Shown here: positions 1 through 10,199 of the stretch, piece after piece
Position numbering within the stretch: position 1 is the first letter of the stretch
How the letters are laid out: the number at the start of each line of letters is the position of its first letter
DNA from: Archivesica marissinica
Lineage: Eukaryota; Mollusca; Bivalvia; Venerida; Vesicomyidae
Length of the DNA stretch: 64,000 bases
Reading direction: 5' to 3'
NCBI GenBank assembly: GCA_014843695.1
Contig: CM026390.1
Location: 8,998,977 to 9,062,976, forward strand
Made by a program: the position numbers and the translations under genes
Notes under the pieces: model-generated
Seen by the model: the letters and a program-made list of their open reading frames with translations, nothing else
The model's database searches: none
Told to the model about the DNA's origin: nothing

Positions 1-66
1 TCGGCCCCACGACACGTCAGCCCTAGACACCTCGGCCCCAAAACACATCGACACCTCGGCCCCATT
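1..66. repeat. GC-rich minisatellite, left block
   Basis: Degenerate units of the form gacacctcggcccca. The same motif occurs in the opposite orientation at 893-1000, so the two blocks face each other across a LINE tail. The block is cut by the window edge. Function unknown; it may be the terminal repeat of a mobile element. Confidence 0.6.
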
Positions 67-174
67 TTTAAAATTCGTTATCAACACTTTATTTAGATAA
101 TTTAAATACCATTTAGGACGTGTTATGTATAATATTAAGAACTTAATACATATATATGGCAAAATCAGTTTACT

Positions 175-640
175 ATGCTTATCAATTGTATTACAATAAA
201 ACAACGAATACTTGATATGTATCATCAACAGTGGTATTCATCAATCAATAACTCTATTCGTCTTGAAACGTATAACTTGTTTAAACATGAATTTCAATTA
301 GAAAAATATCTTGACATTATGATAAAACCTAAATTTAGAATATCGTTAACCAAATTTCGGACATCATCCCATGAACTAGCAATAGAACAAGGGCGTTACA
401 CAAACTTACCACATAGTGAACGAATCTGTATATATTGGAATGACCGAAAGTGAGTATCATTTTCTTCTTATTTGCCCTAAATTTAGAGATTTAAGGAAAC
501 AATATCTGAAACGCTACTATTAAACTTGGCCGACCGAACCAACGTTTATTACCTTACTTACAGAGACTAAGTGGAAAACTGTTCAACACCTATCCAAATT
601 TATATATTACCCAAGTTTAGCAAGAAATTAACAATTTTAT
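175..640 (+). pseudogene. 3' remnant of a LINE-type reverse-transcriptase ORF
   Basis: Translation gives a segment with LTKFRTSSHELAIEQGRY, then LCIY-like cysteines (ERICIYWN) and, after a break near 453, YHFLLICPKFRDLRKQYL. This reads like the C-terminal zinc-binding tail common to many invertebrate non-LTR retrotransposon polymerases (basic helix, CxxC-like pair, then 'EYHFLLxCP'). The first cysteine pair is degraded (IYWN where CxxC is expected), the reading frame stops and shifts, and no polymerase domain precedes it in the window. It is a dead 5'-truncated or window-truncated copy. The family assignment is from remembered resemblance, not a search. Confidence 0.6.
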
Positions 641-892
641 ACACCACCACCATCTATGCTCTTCTGAAAATGTATCCATGCCTTTCCATTGTACTTTTTT
701 GCATTATTTGCTATAAATATGTTATCATATTACTACTCATTAGTGATTAGTTGATATTCCCATTGAACTCAAAGTTGTATAAAGTAATCATTAAAACTTA
801 ATTATAAGTTTGCCGCACCCGTAACGCCCTCACAAATAGCTATGAGTAATTGCCGTAATTGACACTGCTCGTTAGTTGATTGGTAACAAAAA

Positions 893-1003
893 TATATGGG
901 GCCGAGGTGTCGTGGGGCCTGAGGTGTCTGGGGCCGAGGTCTCTCGGGCCGAGGTGTCTGGGGCCGATGTATCGTGGGGCCGAGTTGTCGTGGGGCCGAG
1001 ACG
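893..1003. repeat. GC-rich minisatellite, right block (inverted relative to 1-66)
   Basis: About seven degenerate copies of ggggccgaggtgtcgt. Reverse-complementing the block gives the motif seen at 1-66. It ends just before the stop codon of the minus-strand ORF at 1007-1351. Confidence 0.7.
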
Positions 1004-1006
1004 TCA

Positions 1007-1351
1007 CTAGAGCAAACCTTTCAGGTCGCTCACTTCCTTCCTGGCTTTCTGCAGTTCCTGTCTGAGACATTGTTTCTCCTTCTGCAAGGCCTGTTTTTCT
1101 TTCTTAAGCTGCTCTAGCTCCTTCAACATCTCCGCCGTTTCCGCGTCATCTCCCGACTCCGGACCACGTTCAGGTAAACAACTTGGTAAACCTGGTTTTT
1201 CCTCACGCACCGGAGAAAAACCTGATTCACCTCGATCCACCCCTTCATTATAAAGTTTAGTATGCGACTCATACTGAATCCCGTCACCATGATGCAACAG
1301 TTTGTAGTCTACACGACTCCCGTTAGGTAAATTTTGTGCCATAACTACCAC
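1007..1351 (-). CDS. Unknown 114-residue coiled-coil ORF
   Basis: Open from an ATG at 1351 (a second in-frame ATG lies three codons later, MVVMAQNL) to a TAG at 1007. The first half is polar without a recognised motif. Residues about 73-112 form a strong heptad-type coiled coil rich in Lys, Glu and Leu (start EMLKELEQLKKEKQAL). No signal peptide or membrane segment is visible. It lies against the minisatellite at 893-1003 and downstream of a LINE tail, so a mobile-element origin (gag- or ORF1-like protein with a C-terminal coiled coil) is a reasonable guess. A first exon or a short host gene is possible too. I do not recognise the family. Confidence 0.4.
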   Translation of the reverse strand: MVVMAQNLPNGSRVDYKLLHHGDGIQYESHTKLYNEGVDRGESGFSPVREEKPGLPSCLPERGPESGDDAETAEMLKELEQLKKEKQALQKEKQCLRQELQKARKEVSDLKGLL

Positions 1352-2050
1352 ACTTATGATAATTTACGACGATATTAAAGACAATACAACTGAACTGTCT
1401 GCTAAAGAGCAATTAATAATAATGCAACTAGATATGATAATCATATGGTCAATAATCATTTTTTCAAAGCGGACCCGTAAAGGGCCGAACTAACGTTTTA
1501 ACTAAGGTATTCCTTTTTGATTATTCCATATTAAACCGAAATAATTATAAAAGCTCAACTTTTCCACAGAACACTACTACAAATTTTCGATTCAAGATTC
1601 AAAATATTCGACAGGTGACAACAAAATTCATTTGAAAGTGGCGCGAAATCTCATGCACTAAACTATAAGGGTGCAAGGAGCCAATGAAAACAGTCATCTC
1701 TAAATAGTATCCAATGACTGAATGACATCAATATGACGGTTGCCTGACTGTAAAGATTAAGGTGCTAACGACTTAACATGAGCAGCGCTTCAGTCTTAAT
1801 TAAATATTTTAATGGAACTAAAATCTACCGATATACGAGTATACTATTTATAATTGTTTAACCATCCACAATTCTCGTTCGGTAGTTTCATTTCTTCAAA
1901 TAATGTAAGTTTCAAGCATATGTGACTATTACACTGTAATGTTTGCTTGAGTTGTAAGCCGGCTGCATTCATACATGTCTTCGATCACGCTTCCCAACTG
2001 TTCAATCGTTCGTGAATTTCTCTTTTGTAGCAGGGGTTTGCAGATAAGAC
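1352..2050. other. No gene seen
   Basis: AT-rich sequence with short ORFs only. No repeat family that also occurs elsewhere in the window was recognised here. Confidence 0.5.
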
Positions 2051-2061
2051 CAACCTAGGGG

Positions 2062-2250
2062 TATTTGTTTTAGTTTATACTAATTTAGTTTAGCTCGATT
2101 GCGAAACAAGTTCTTACAACTTACATTAATCACTCTCGAGACCTCATTCCTGATGGAATCCATCACCACGAGGGAGAGAGAAGCGGCAATGTGGAATTTA
2201 AATGCCTTGCCTAAGGGCACAATGGTAACGGCTTCAGTGGGTTATTTGTT
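2062..2250 (-). mobile_element. SINE family A copy
   Basis: Minus-strand copy. On the plus strand it starts with the element's 3' end (tagctcgattgcgaaac, then cctcattcctgatggaatcc) and runs to the cccttaggcaaggc region read in reverse. The same body recurs at 6646, 31176, 33219, 40709, 50347, 50862 and 52446. The internal promoter head is mostly lost in this copy. Confidence 0.75.
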
Positions 2251-2940
2251 TTACTGATTACATTTTCCGTAGAAACCACACAAGCCTGTAATTGAAATAA
2301 TACATATATACTCATCATAAATACAATACAAAGACATACACAATCACGTAATAGTAGTATACGGGCCGCTTTGAATGCAAACAAACGGGCGCCATTTTGA
2401 ATTATATTTATAGTAACTCATTTGCATATAAGGTAATGTAAAGTAGGTCACGGACGTGTGTGTTTATTTTTAGTATATGTGTCACTATAGAGCCACATCC
2501 TTATTGATGATGTATGTGTGTTGCACAACTACTGAGCGCGGCGGCCATGTACGAAGGCGTACCTATATGAGATATAAGCCAATCTAGAGTTCATAGAACT
2601 ACGTCACGTGTCTGTTTTTGGAATGAGTGGTATTTTTAGAATCTCATACTGCTGTGAATAGAGTTCATGCGTAGTGAGACGGGGAAAACTCATTAAAGTG
2701 AATGTGTATACTGGATTTCAGGTCATCGAACGCTCGTCTAAAATTAGTAACGTACCGTGGGAACCGGAAGTACATTCTCCTTATTAGGAACCTACGTACG
2801 AAGGATAGGTTGTATGTATTATAGAGAGCTTGTCTGAGCCTGTTTCTCGGTGCATCCTTATATTTCCCAATAACATACATATTCTATTTATATAGAATGA
2901 CGCTATAGAAGTGAAGGTCAGATATGTTTCAACATGTACA
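2251..2940. other. No gene seen
   Basis: The only ORF of note (2665-2880, minus) has no recognisable motif and no exon-like context. Nothing else could be supported. Confidence 0.4.
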
Positions 2941-2941
2941 T

Positions 2942-3054
2942 AATCGATAATAAATCAGTAATCAATAATCAATCGATAATCGATCAATAATCGATACTCA
3001 ATCAATCGATAATTAATCAATAATCGATAATCCATCAATAATCGATAACCAATA
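2942..3054. repeat. Degenerate ATCGATAATCAATA-type low-complexity tract
   Basis: Irregular repeats of atcgataatcaataat immediately before the ACGC microsatellite. Confidence 0.7.
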
Positions 3055-3211
<157 letters not shown>

Positions 3212-3640
3212 ACTAACACGACCCCCATAGTTCTAGTGTTCACCTATCCTCAAGGTTATATTCCAGAAATCCATATGGGAAGTTTCGCTGTTATACCAGT
3301 AGTATTCAGTAAATGTTCGTCCGCTTCCATTTACAAAAAGGGCAACAAGTTAATGTAGTTGAACATCACAGAACATCTTTAGAAAGATCTTCATGTTATT
3401 TATAAGCCTAAAACAATTCACAAACCACAATATTCTGTACCACTTGCAACATTGTTTTAGGGGGGAAAGTGTAGACATGTAAGTCTTGCTATCTAGAAAC
3501 GTCATCTTGGAAAATATGGTTATCTTATATATGTCAATATTCGATTATGTCGAAGTATTTAGTTCTGTCCGATGGAATTCGACACAAATACAGCATAAAT
3601 TAACACACGTTTGTCATTATTATAATGTATAGGTATTTCT

Positions 3641-4194
3641 CTATTGGACAACACATATTTTGGGGTTCTTCTTGTTCAATCTGGTCTCCTCGACGACAAG
3701 TAGACTTCTCCGATTCTCGGCAACCAGAAGATCTGTATGTACGCTCGGTCGTCTGGCATTAGGATGCACGACGCCAGCTGCTTCGCTGAATTGACGACTT
3801 ATACATCCAGTCAGACCTTTGCGTTGAATAGTTCCACAGTAAGATGGTGTCACCTTCCGGTGTCGAGCCGGGTTCATCTCCGGTGGTAGATTTACAAGTT
3901 CAAACAATCGGGCAAATAATTCGGTAATGTTTATGTTGCACATGGCAGACGTTTCGAAAAAGTCACAAAATGGCCTGTCCGCTATTGTTGTCAAACCTTC
4001 TGCAGACTGTATCTCTCTATCGGAAACCAGGTCACATTTGTTCCCAACGAGTATCAAAGGTGGAGGTACAATATTCGTGCAGCTTAAACCCGGCTCACCT
4101 AGACTACAGGACTCGTTGAGCTGTTGCAATATGTGTCTAGCTTCCTCAAACGAGGCTCGATCGCACACATCATAAACCAATAGGAACATATCCC
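3641..4194 (-). CDS. RASD1: RASD-type small GTPase, terminal coding exon
   Basis: Second and last coding exon. The acceptor is an AG at 4195-4196 (intron ends in cattttag), and it completes the Gly codon begun in the exon at 5047-5305. It encodes DMFLLVYDV, the G4 box GNKCDL, the G5 box ETSA, a conserved 'PxxMxPxxHRKVxxxYC' segment (LPPEMNPARHRKVTPSYC), ARRPSVHTDLL and a final CVVQ followed by the stop. The extended tail after the GTPase fold and the ARRPSVH(S/T)DL motif are what separate RASD1/RASD2 from ordinary Ras proteins. CVVQ has the Caax form; a terminal Gln usually favours farnesylation, so membrane anchoring is expected. No clear polyadenylation hexamer was seen just downstream. Confidence 0.93.
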
Positions 4195-5046
4195 CTAAAA
4201 TGGATACGGTACATAAAATGTGCTTACATCTAGCTTATTATCCTCTATCTTATTTTACGGAATGTTTCAATACACAATACACTTTTTCTTCCTCTATATA
4301 TACGCAAAACATAATGTAGATGTCTGCAACAAATTAAGCATGTACATGTATATACCATTATGGTGATTGCTCTAGGCTATTCTCTGGCCAGGTATGCTGA
4401 TGATTTTCAAATCTAAAGTCAAAATGATTGGTCGAGTTTAATATTTGCCCTTGGCTCATCCAATCACAAAGCTAGATGCTGGGTTGGCAATGAGTTACCT
4501 CCATTGGCAGATAACGTCCGATCATGAAGTTATCACTAAATGTATAACGGTCCCTTTAGTTGGAATCCTTTGTTTTTATAGTTGTTCCTAACCTTTATTT
4601 TGCGGTACGATACATATAATTTTATCAAATTAATGTTATATCTAATTGGTAACTCATTTTTATAGATAAGTACCCATTGGATATACTGTAGGCTATTTTT
4701 CGAGATATACTAATTGATTAATTATAATATGAGAAAGTGGATGAAAATAAATAGTATGTTGTTCAAAGGAAACAAGGATAAAACATGAGTATTCATGGGT
4801 AGTAACTCACCGAGGTCTCTGATTGAGTGAAGAAAACCTGGGTATAAAAGTCTTGACTATATCACGTAATAATTGCTAATCTAAACTTACAGATCTCTAC
4901 CGGAGGCGTCGCTCATATGGGCAACCGGTAGCGACGATAAATAAACGTAAAACACACACATACTAATTGCAATTTACCATAAACAATCAAACTCTTTAAC
5001 AATATTGTATCACGTAATGATTTTTAAGATACCATGAACTGCATAC
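4195..5046 (-). other. Intron of the RASD gene
   Basis: 852-bp GT-AG intron. The donor on the minus strand is ACAG|gtatgc and the acceptor cattttag|GGG. It contains a 3' fragment of the tRNA-Thr-headed SINE (4888-4960) on the plus strand. Confidence 0.9.
4888..4960 (+). mobile_element. SINE family B, 3' fragment
   Basis: Matches the 3' end of the full copy at 55806-56092 (ggaggcgtcgctcatat ... gcgacgataaataaacg). The head is absent. Confidence 0.75.
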
Positions 5047-5305
5047 CTGTTAAATAGGACAGTCTCCTCATGGCTGGGAAAGGATGGTGGCCCGACGTGT
5101 CCATTAGATCGAGCTTGTACGTCACTCCACGGATCCTGTATATCTTCCGGTGAAAGTTCTCAACAGTGGGTGTGTACTTGTCGTCAATCTTATCGTACAG
5201 AAATCTAGAAACTATTGCCGACTTTCCAACTCTGCTTGAACCAAGAAGGACCAAACGTCGGCAGTTTCCAGGTGCCGTGTTTTCTCCCCTGTCAAGTAGC
5301 GACAT
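5047..5305 (-). CDS. RASD1: RASD-type small GTPase, first coding exon
   Basis: Begins MSLLDRGENTAPGNCRRLVL. The P-loop is GSSRVGKS, the effector/switch I region YTPTVENFHRKIY, and the G3 box DTSGHHPFPAMRRLSYLTG. The sequence 'DTSGxHPFPAMRRLS' is diagnostic of the RASD (Dexras1/Rhes) branch, in which Ser replaces the Ala of Ras 'DTAG'. Together with 3641-4194 the protein is 270 residues, inside the usual 266-281 range. The start at 5305 is preferred over the upstream in-frame ATG at 5398 because a good acceptor (tttcaatag) lies at about 5327, so the upstream codons are probably intron. RASD proteins bind GTP, prenylate to membranes and modulate G-protein/adenylyl cyclase and NO signalling in vertebrates; that role is known for the family and only inferred here. 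Confidence 0.93.
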
Positions 5306-5327
5306 TGTATGCGTCGCTAAAGGATCT

Positions 5328-6206
5328 ATTGAAATGAAACAAGCCAGTGTTAAAGGTATACCACAAACAACAAGAAATATATTGATGCAAAGCAGCAAAG
5401 GGTGCCGTCAATAGATGTACACATACAATTAGTACATGGGTAGTAAATACTAGTAATATATGCAATGTTATATGGTTTATTTAATTTACAAAAATAAAAA
5501 CATGAATTGTAGAACTATATAATGTACATGCAATAGCATCAATGAGCCATTTGTTCAGTTAGCACAAGTAATGCAAAATAAAATACCTTCAATGGGAACT
5601 TTTTAACATTGAGATTTTCATCTCTTTCTCTTTCAAGAAATATATAATTGTATTATCATAAAGATTCTTACAGCCATATACTATACCTTACAATATTTCG
5701 TACACTATTTAATTGAACAGGACCACATACGCCCTATAGAAATTGCTGTTTTAAGATATTCACTCTGTAATATGCGTACTAGCCGCAAAACACCTAAAAA
5801 ATCAAACTAAAAAATCTTAAAGCGTCAGTTCTTCTTATTCCACACTGTACTCAAACGATTTTTGCTAAAAATTACTAGATTCTTATAATAAATAATGCCC
5901 CATCCAAATAATGTCTATCTTACTATTAATATATGAAAGTTACCTCTTATACACGCGAATTTGTCACCAGTACTAATGGGGTATCCGTGTAGTACAATAT
6001 GTCCACCATCTGCTTATAATTATCCACAATCAAACTAATCTGCTGTTAACAATGAACAAAGTTGTTATCACCCTTGTGGCTATATCGTAGCAATTTCTGA
6101 GAACAATTTGCACCTAACAAACCACCAACATACATTTATGGTGAATTGGTTACTAAATGTGCATGCTCTTGTATGTACGTGGTTAGCTCACTATAGCTGT
6201 GCGTAC
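5328..6206. other. Probable 5' intron of the RASD gene
   Basis: No coding signal. A plausible acceptor lies at its low-coordinate end (about 5327), and a good minus-strand donor (CATCAG|gtacgc) is at 6201-6207, consistent with one intron in the 5' leader. Confidence 0.35.
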
Positions 6207-6300
6207 CTGATGCTACGACTGTCGTCTGCCTTGTCAACATTATGAAGGAAACAACACCAGAATTGGACTGAACTTGGCACGAACCATCCAACGATATCTA
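6207..6300 (-). other. Candidate 5' untranslated exon of the RASD gene
   Basis: The minus strand shows GTAGCATCAG|gtacgc at 6201-6216, a near-consensus splice donor in the right place to join the acceptor upstream of the RASD start codon. The 5' edge is not determinable and no promoter motif was convincing. This is inference from one splice site only. Confidence 0.25.
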
Positions 6301-6645
6301 CACAGTTTAGTATATGTTCAAATTAGACCAATCCACCAAAACACATCAATCCATCAAACACTAATAGTTTAGGACCTAATGGCATTCCGCGGAAATGGAA
6401 TGTTTATTTTATCTTATCACGTTTTATCGTATTCTGTGGATGATGAATTATTTTTATAATATTTGGTTCCAATTTTTTGGATCATAATTTGTGTTTTTTA
6501 TGCAAATCAATATATCGTCATAATTTTACTTTTGTATTAACCGTAAACAGAGATATCTTTGCTTCTACATGTACTTGAAATAGGATAATGATGTCTGTGT
6601 CTATTACCATGTTTTGGGAGTCATGGAATATCAGCTTTCGCTTTT

Positions 6646-6868
6646 ATCAGAAGTCGTGATAGCGCAGTTCGCTTCAGGTCCGGTGTTCGAGCCCCACTGG
6701 AACCGATACGAGTGTGCCCTTAGGCAAGGCATCTAAATTCCACATGCCTCTTCTCTGTCCTTCGTGGCGATGGATTCCATCAGGAATGAGGTCTCGAGAG
6801 TGATTACTATAAGTTGAAAGAACTTGTTTCGCAATCGAGCTAAAATAAATTTGTATAAACTAATTTAT
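6646..6868 (+). mobile_element. SINE family A copy, nearly full length
   Basis: The head gtgatagcgcagttcgcttc and a B-box-like gtgttcgagcccc resemble an internal Pol III promoter. The shared body follows (cccttaggcaaggcatctaa ... gatggattccatcagg ... ttgtttcgcaatcgagc). It ends in an AT-rich tail. This is the best intact representative in the window. Confidence 0.8.
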
Positions 6869-7245
6869 CAGCTTTATAATAATGTTGTCTGAATTATTAT
6901 ATTAAAATTAAAGATAGCTGCTAAATGAATTTGACGTTAACGACGTTTTATATGGATAATACAGGTCGATCATCAACAAGTACATATTTCTCATGACTCC
7001 TCATTGTTCTACATGTTTAAAATGAGAACAATTGCTTGGTCAACTAATTATGGAGTCCTAGAATGTAGCACTATATATCATTCAGCATAATTTTTATGAC
7101 AACATCTTTGTCCACTGCATCACATCCCTCGTTTTGCTCATTTATACGGTCTCATGTCGTTTCACCCTAAATACATGTTCGCACCGGGTCGTTTCGCACT
7201 GGGTCATATCGCCCTATGTAGTACATGTAGGTAGGTAACGGTGGT

Positions 7246-7365
7246 ATGGTGGGCACAGGGATTCGGCACGTTTGGGGGTACTAGTATATATATTTAAGTA
7301 AATATATATTTAAGTAAATATATATACTAGTACCCCCAAACGTGCCGAATCCCTGTGATGGTGGG
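7246..7365. mobile_element. Foldback MITE with perfect 8-bp target-site duplication
   Basis: Two 43-bp arms (7254-7296 and 7315-7357) appear to be exact reverse complements, starting cacagggattcggcacg and ending in the mirrored cgtgccgaatccctgtg, with an 18-nt AT loop. Both sides are flanked by the same octamer atggtggg (7246-7253 and 7358-7365). An 8-bp duplication is typical of hAT-type transposition. The lack of arm divergence suggests a young insertion or arm-to-arm gene conversion. Confidence 0.9.
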
Positions 7366-7611
7366 TAGTTTCGCCCCAAAGTCAATATTTTCTCACCAGA
7401 AGTGACAAGCTATGTATATATTGTCAAAATGTTCCAGTGTAAATATGATTTTATGTCCACTGCTAATACAGGTGTTATAATTGTGTATACTGTAATATTC
7501 CAATGTAATATGTCACTTTATTCGTTTCTCGAACGTATGCCAGTCTGTGACGTTTAAATAATCGTTGAATTATCTACTTAGTAATACTTGTTATAATTAT
7601 CTGAGTGCATC

Positions 7612-7714
7612 ATGTCCGATATGTGTGTTGTTTGCGCTTCCGGTGTCCGACCCCGGCAGCCTGGCATTGAGTGTGATGTGTGTGGCATGTGGACACATCG
7701 CAAGTGCGGTACAG
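7612..7714 (+). CDS. First exon of an unknown gene with a PHD/RING-like zinc finger
   Basis: The ATG at 7612 opens MSDMCVVCASGVRPRQPG, then IECDVCGMWTHRKCGTG, and the frame meets a consensus donor ACAG|gtatgt at 7714/7715. The C-x2-C ... C-x2-C ... H-x2-C spacing is that of the first part of a PHD-type zinc finger. The remaining exons were not found: the next 2.5 kb downstream on the plus strand has no matching ligand-rich segment. It may be the orphan head of a multicopy invertebrate family or a pseudogene fragment. Its nearest coding neighbour downstream is a decayed ORF of opposite polarity (10200-12660). Confidence 0.45.
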
Positions 7715-8100
7715 GTATGTGTATATGTGTTGAATAACCATGTAGGTATTGACCTTTTTATTTTCGACAACTTATTAAAGAAAATTTAAAAGTTTATATA
7801 GAACGCATATTATACAATTTTCACACAATCGTAATTAATTTAAGTTTCAAGTTTCAGTTTTATTAGGCATTAACCATAAGTGTACAACATGTATGATGCG
7901 ATATTGTTAGTTTAGCATATAATGTCTGTCTAAATATATGATAATGATTGGGATACTGTATGTATCATGTGTACCTGATTAATAATGTAACAATTATGCA
8001 TACTACTGTTGTTGCTAAAATGTTTGATGCATATATATAATATATAACATTAATTAACATCCCTAACCCAAACCTTAATCCTAGACATGTACAGACGTAG
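7715..8100. other. No gene seen
   Basis: AT-rich sequence after the zinc-finger exon. Nothing recognisable. Confidence 0.4.
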
Positions 8101-8127
8101 GTACGAATCGTCTCAGTCAGTGGGTAC

Positions 8128-8420
8128 GACCATGGTTTATCGTCGCTGGTTTAGTGGTACTGGTAACCCTGGTTTATCGTCGCTGGTTTACTGGTACTGG
8201 TAAACATGGTTTATCGTCGCTGGTTTACTGGTACTGGTAACCATGGTTTATCGTCGCTGGTTTACTGGTACTGGTAACCATGGTTTATCGTCGCTGGTTT
8301 ACTGGTAAACATGGTTTATCGTAGCTGGTTTACTGGTACTGGTAACCATGGTTTATCGTCGCTGGTTTACTGGTACTGGTAACCATGGTTTATCGTCGCT
8401 GGTTTACTGGTACTGGTAAA
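8128..8420. repeat. 37-bp minisatellite, about 8 copies
   Basis: The unit begins tggtttatcgtcgctggttt and continues actggtactggtaacca. One copy is shortened by 8 bp (near 8300). The inner motif tggtttac/tggtactgg is itself internally repetitive. Confidence 0.95.
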
Positions 8421-9270
8421 CATACGCTATAGAAAATCAAGTTGTCTCTGCAGTAGATAACAGGACTTCTCGCCTAGGTAAAATATCAGCTTTTATCTAT
8501 CCGTTTGTGTAGAATAAGCTCATTGTCTTTCAATAAAAACATTTTGAAATTACTGTTGGTATCTAATAAAAAGAGATTAACTTAGTGACTTTTTCTGATA
8601 ACATTTCGACATTTCATAAAATCTCTGCAATGGATCACTAAACACTCGGCTCTATCTTACATTTTAATATACAGCAGGTCATTACATGTATTACAAACTG
8701 AAAATGAAATATATTCCTTACATAGGTATGAATACATGTGAGTTAAGACATGTAATTTACGTTACTACTGATTTACGTTACTATTCCCAAGAGAATAAAC
8801 GGTTTGTGTACATCGTAGAATTTCTGAAAGTGTACACATCGGTATAAGTTGAAGCTATAACTATTTTGTTTATTCAATCTAAACTCCATATGTTGTTTCT
8901 TCATGTTTAATGTGGTATGTTTGAAACTATTATTATATGATAAAATATATTCTTGTTAGTTACATCATAAATGCATGCCATTGATTCAATAATAAGGTTA
9001 CTAAGAAGAACATATGTTGTATTTGTTACTGAGGTAGAAGTGTTACTGACAAGAAGTATGTTACTTCACCAAAGGTTTGAAACATAAATTGAAACGTGTA
9101 TTGACATATTTATGTATGATTAGAGTTGCCATAATTCTATTCAATCAACTGAGTTGATCATGTATGAATTTTGCAAGTTACACTGCAACATGGAATTTCA
9201 CACCGAACCATTCTATGTCAACATAAGAACTGATGACCATGATGCACTCATAAGAGACAACGTAGTCATA
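8421..9270. other. No gene seen
   Basis: AT-rich, no ORF or repeat supported. Confidence 0.4.
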
Positions 9271-9273
9271 TGA

Positions 9274-9453
9274 TCAGACTTCAACCAGGATGTCCATTGT
9301 ATTTGTCAGTTCTATGTCGTCACTGTCAGTCTCATCATTTACTTCAAGGTCAGCATAAGTTTCACTTTCTTCCGATGAACATATGATCTCTGCACATTCT
9401 TGAGATAAGACAATGTTACAGGTGACCCAGTTAATCTCTATATCCGTCTTCAT
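9274..9453 (-). CDS. Unknown 59-residue acidic ORF
   Basis: ATG at 9453, stop TGA at 9274. The product starts MKTDIEINWVTCNIVLSQEC and then becomes strongly acidic (SSEESETYADLEVNDETDSD). It could be a short protein, a lone exon, or the acidic C-terminus of the decayed gene upstream on the same strand (10200-12660). Composition is protein-like for an AT-rich background, but I recognise no family. Confidence 0.25.
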   Translation of the reverse strand: MKTDIEINWVTCNIVLSQECAEIICSSEESETYADLEVNDETDSDDIELTNTMDILVEV

Positions 9454-10190
9454 TTATTTTAGTATAAACAATATTTTAATTCTATATAGGTACATACATC
9501 GTCTTTTATAATAGACAGTGTGTAACTTGATTGAGAAGAAAGTATAAACTACTTATGTAGATCCTTCTCATGTAAAGGAAACATATCAGGGTATGATAAC
9601 AACAAGAATTACAGTTTGAGCTGTAAGTAAATTTATTGACAAACATTTTGAAGAATAAATAGATATAATCTGATCAAATCTAGCAAGAGTGACTTTCTAC
9701 TTCATGTTTAGGTATTTAGTAAACCAGCTATGATATATAAATAACAAACATTTAATACGGTTTTAACTACTAGCCACTTGAGTAGTAAAATGTTGTTTCT
9801 GGAAAGATTGGTTAACGCGTTTAATATTATAATGTTGTATTAATTTTTCATTCTTTGAACGCAACATAATATTAGTATTATAGTAGCAGAAGTAGAACAA
9901 AAAAGTAAGATAAGCAAGACGGGAAAAGGAGGATATGTTGGACATTTATCTGAATGAGAGTGGATATTCTGTGTTCACCATATATATGATACACTGATAA
10001 TGTTACTGTTATTCGCAGACAAATGGCTATATTTGGTAAATCAACACCTGAACTACAAACTAAACTAACTTAAATTTTGTAAGCGTATTTTAAATGTAAG
10101 GGTTTTACATGAGTTTACTGGGAGATATAGGCAGATACTCCCCCCCTCTATTATTTCCCATACATATAACATATCGTTATCAACATATGC
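9454..10190. other. No gene seen
   Basis: AT-rich. The ORF at 9763-9945 (minus) has no motif. Confidence 0.4.
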
Positions 10191-10199
10191 CATGTTTTC

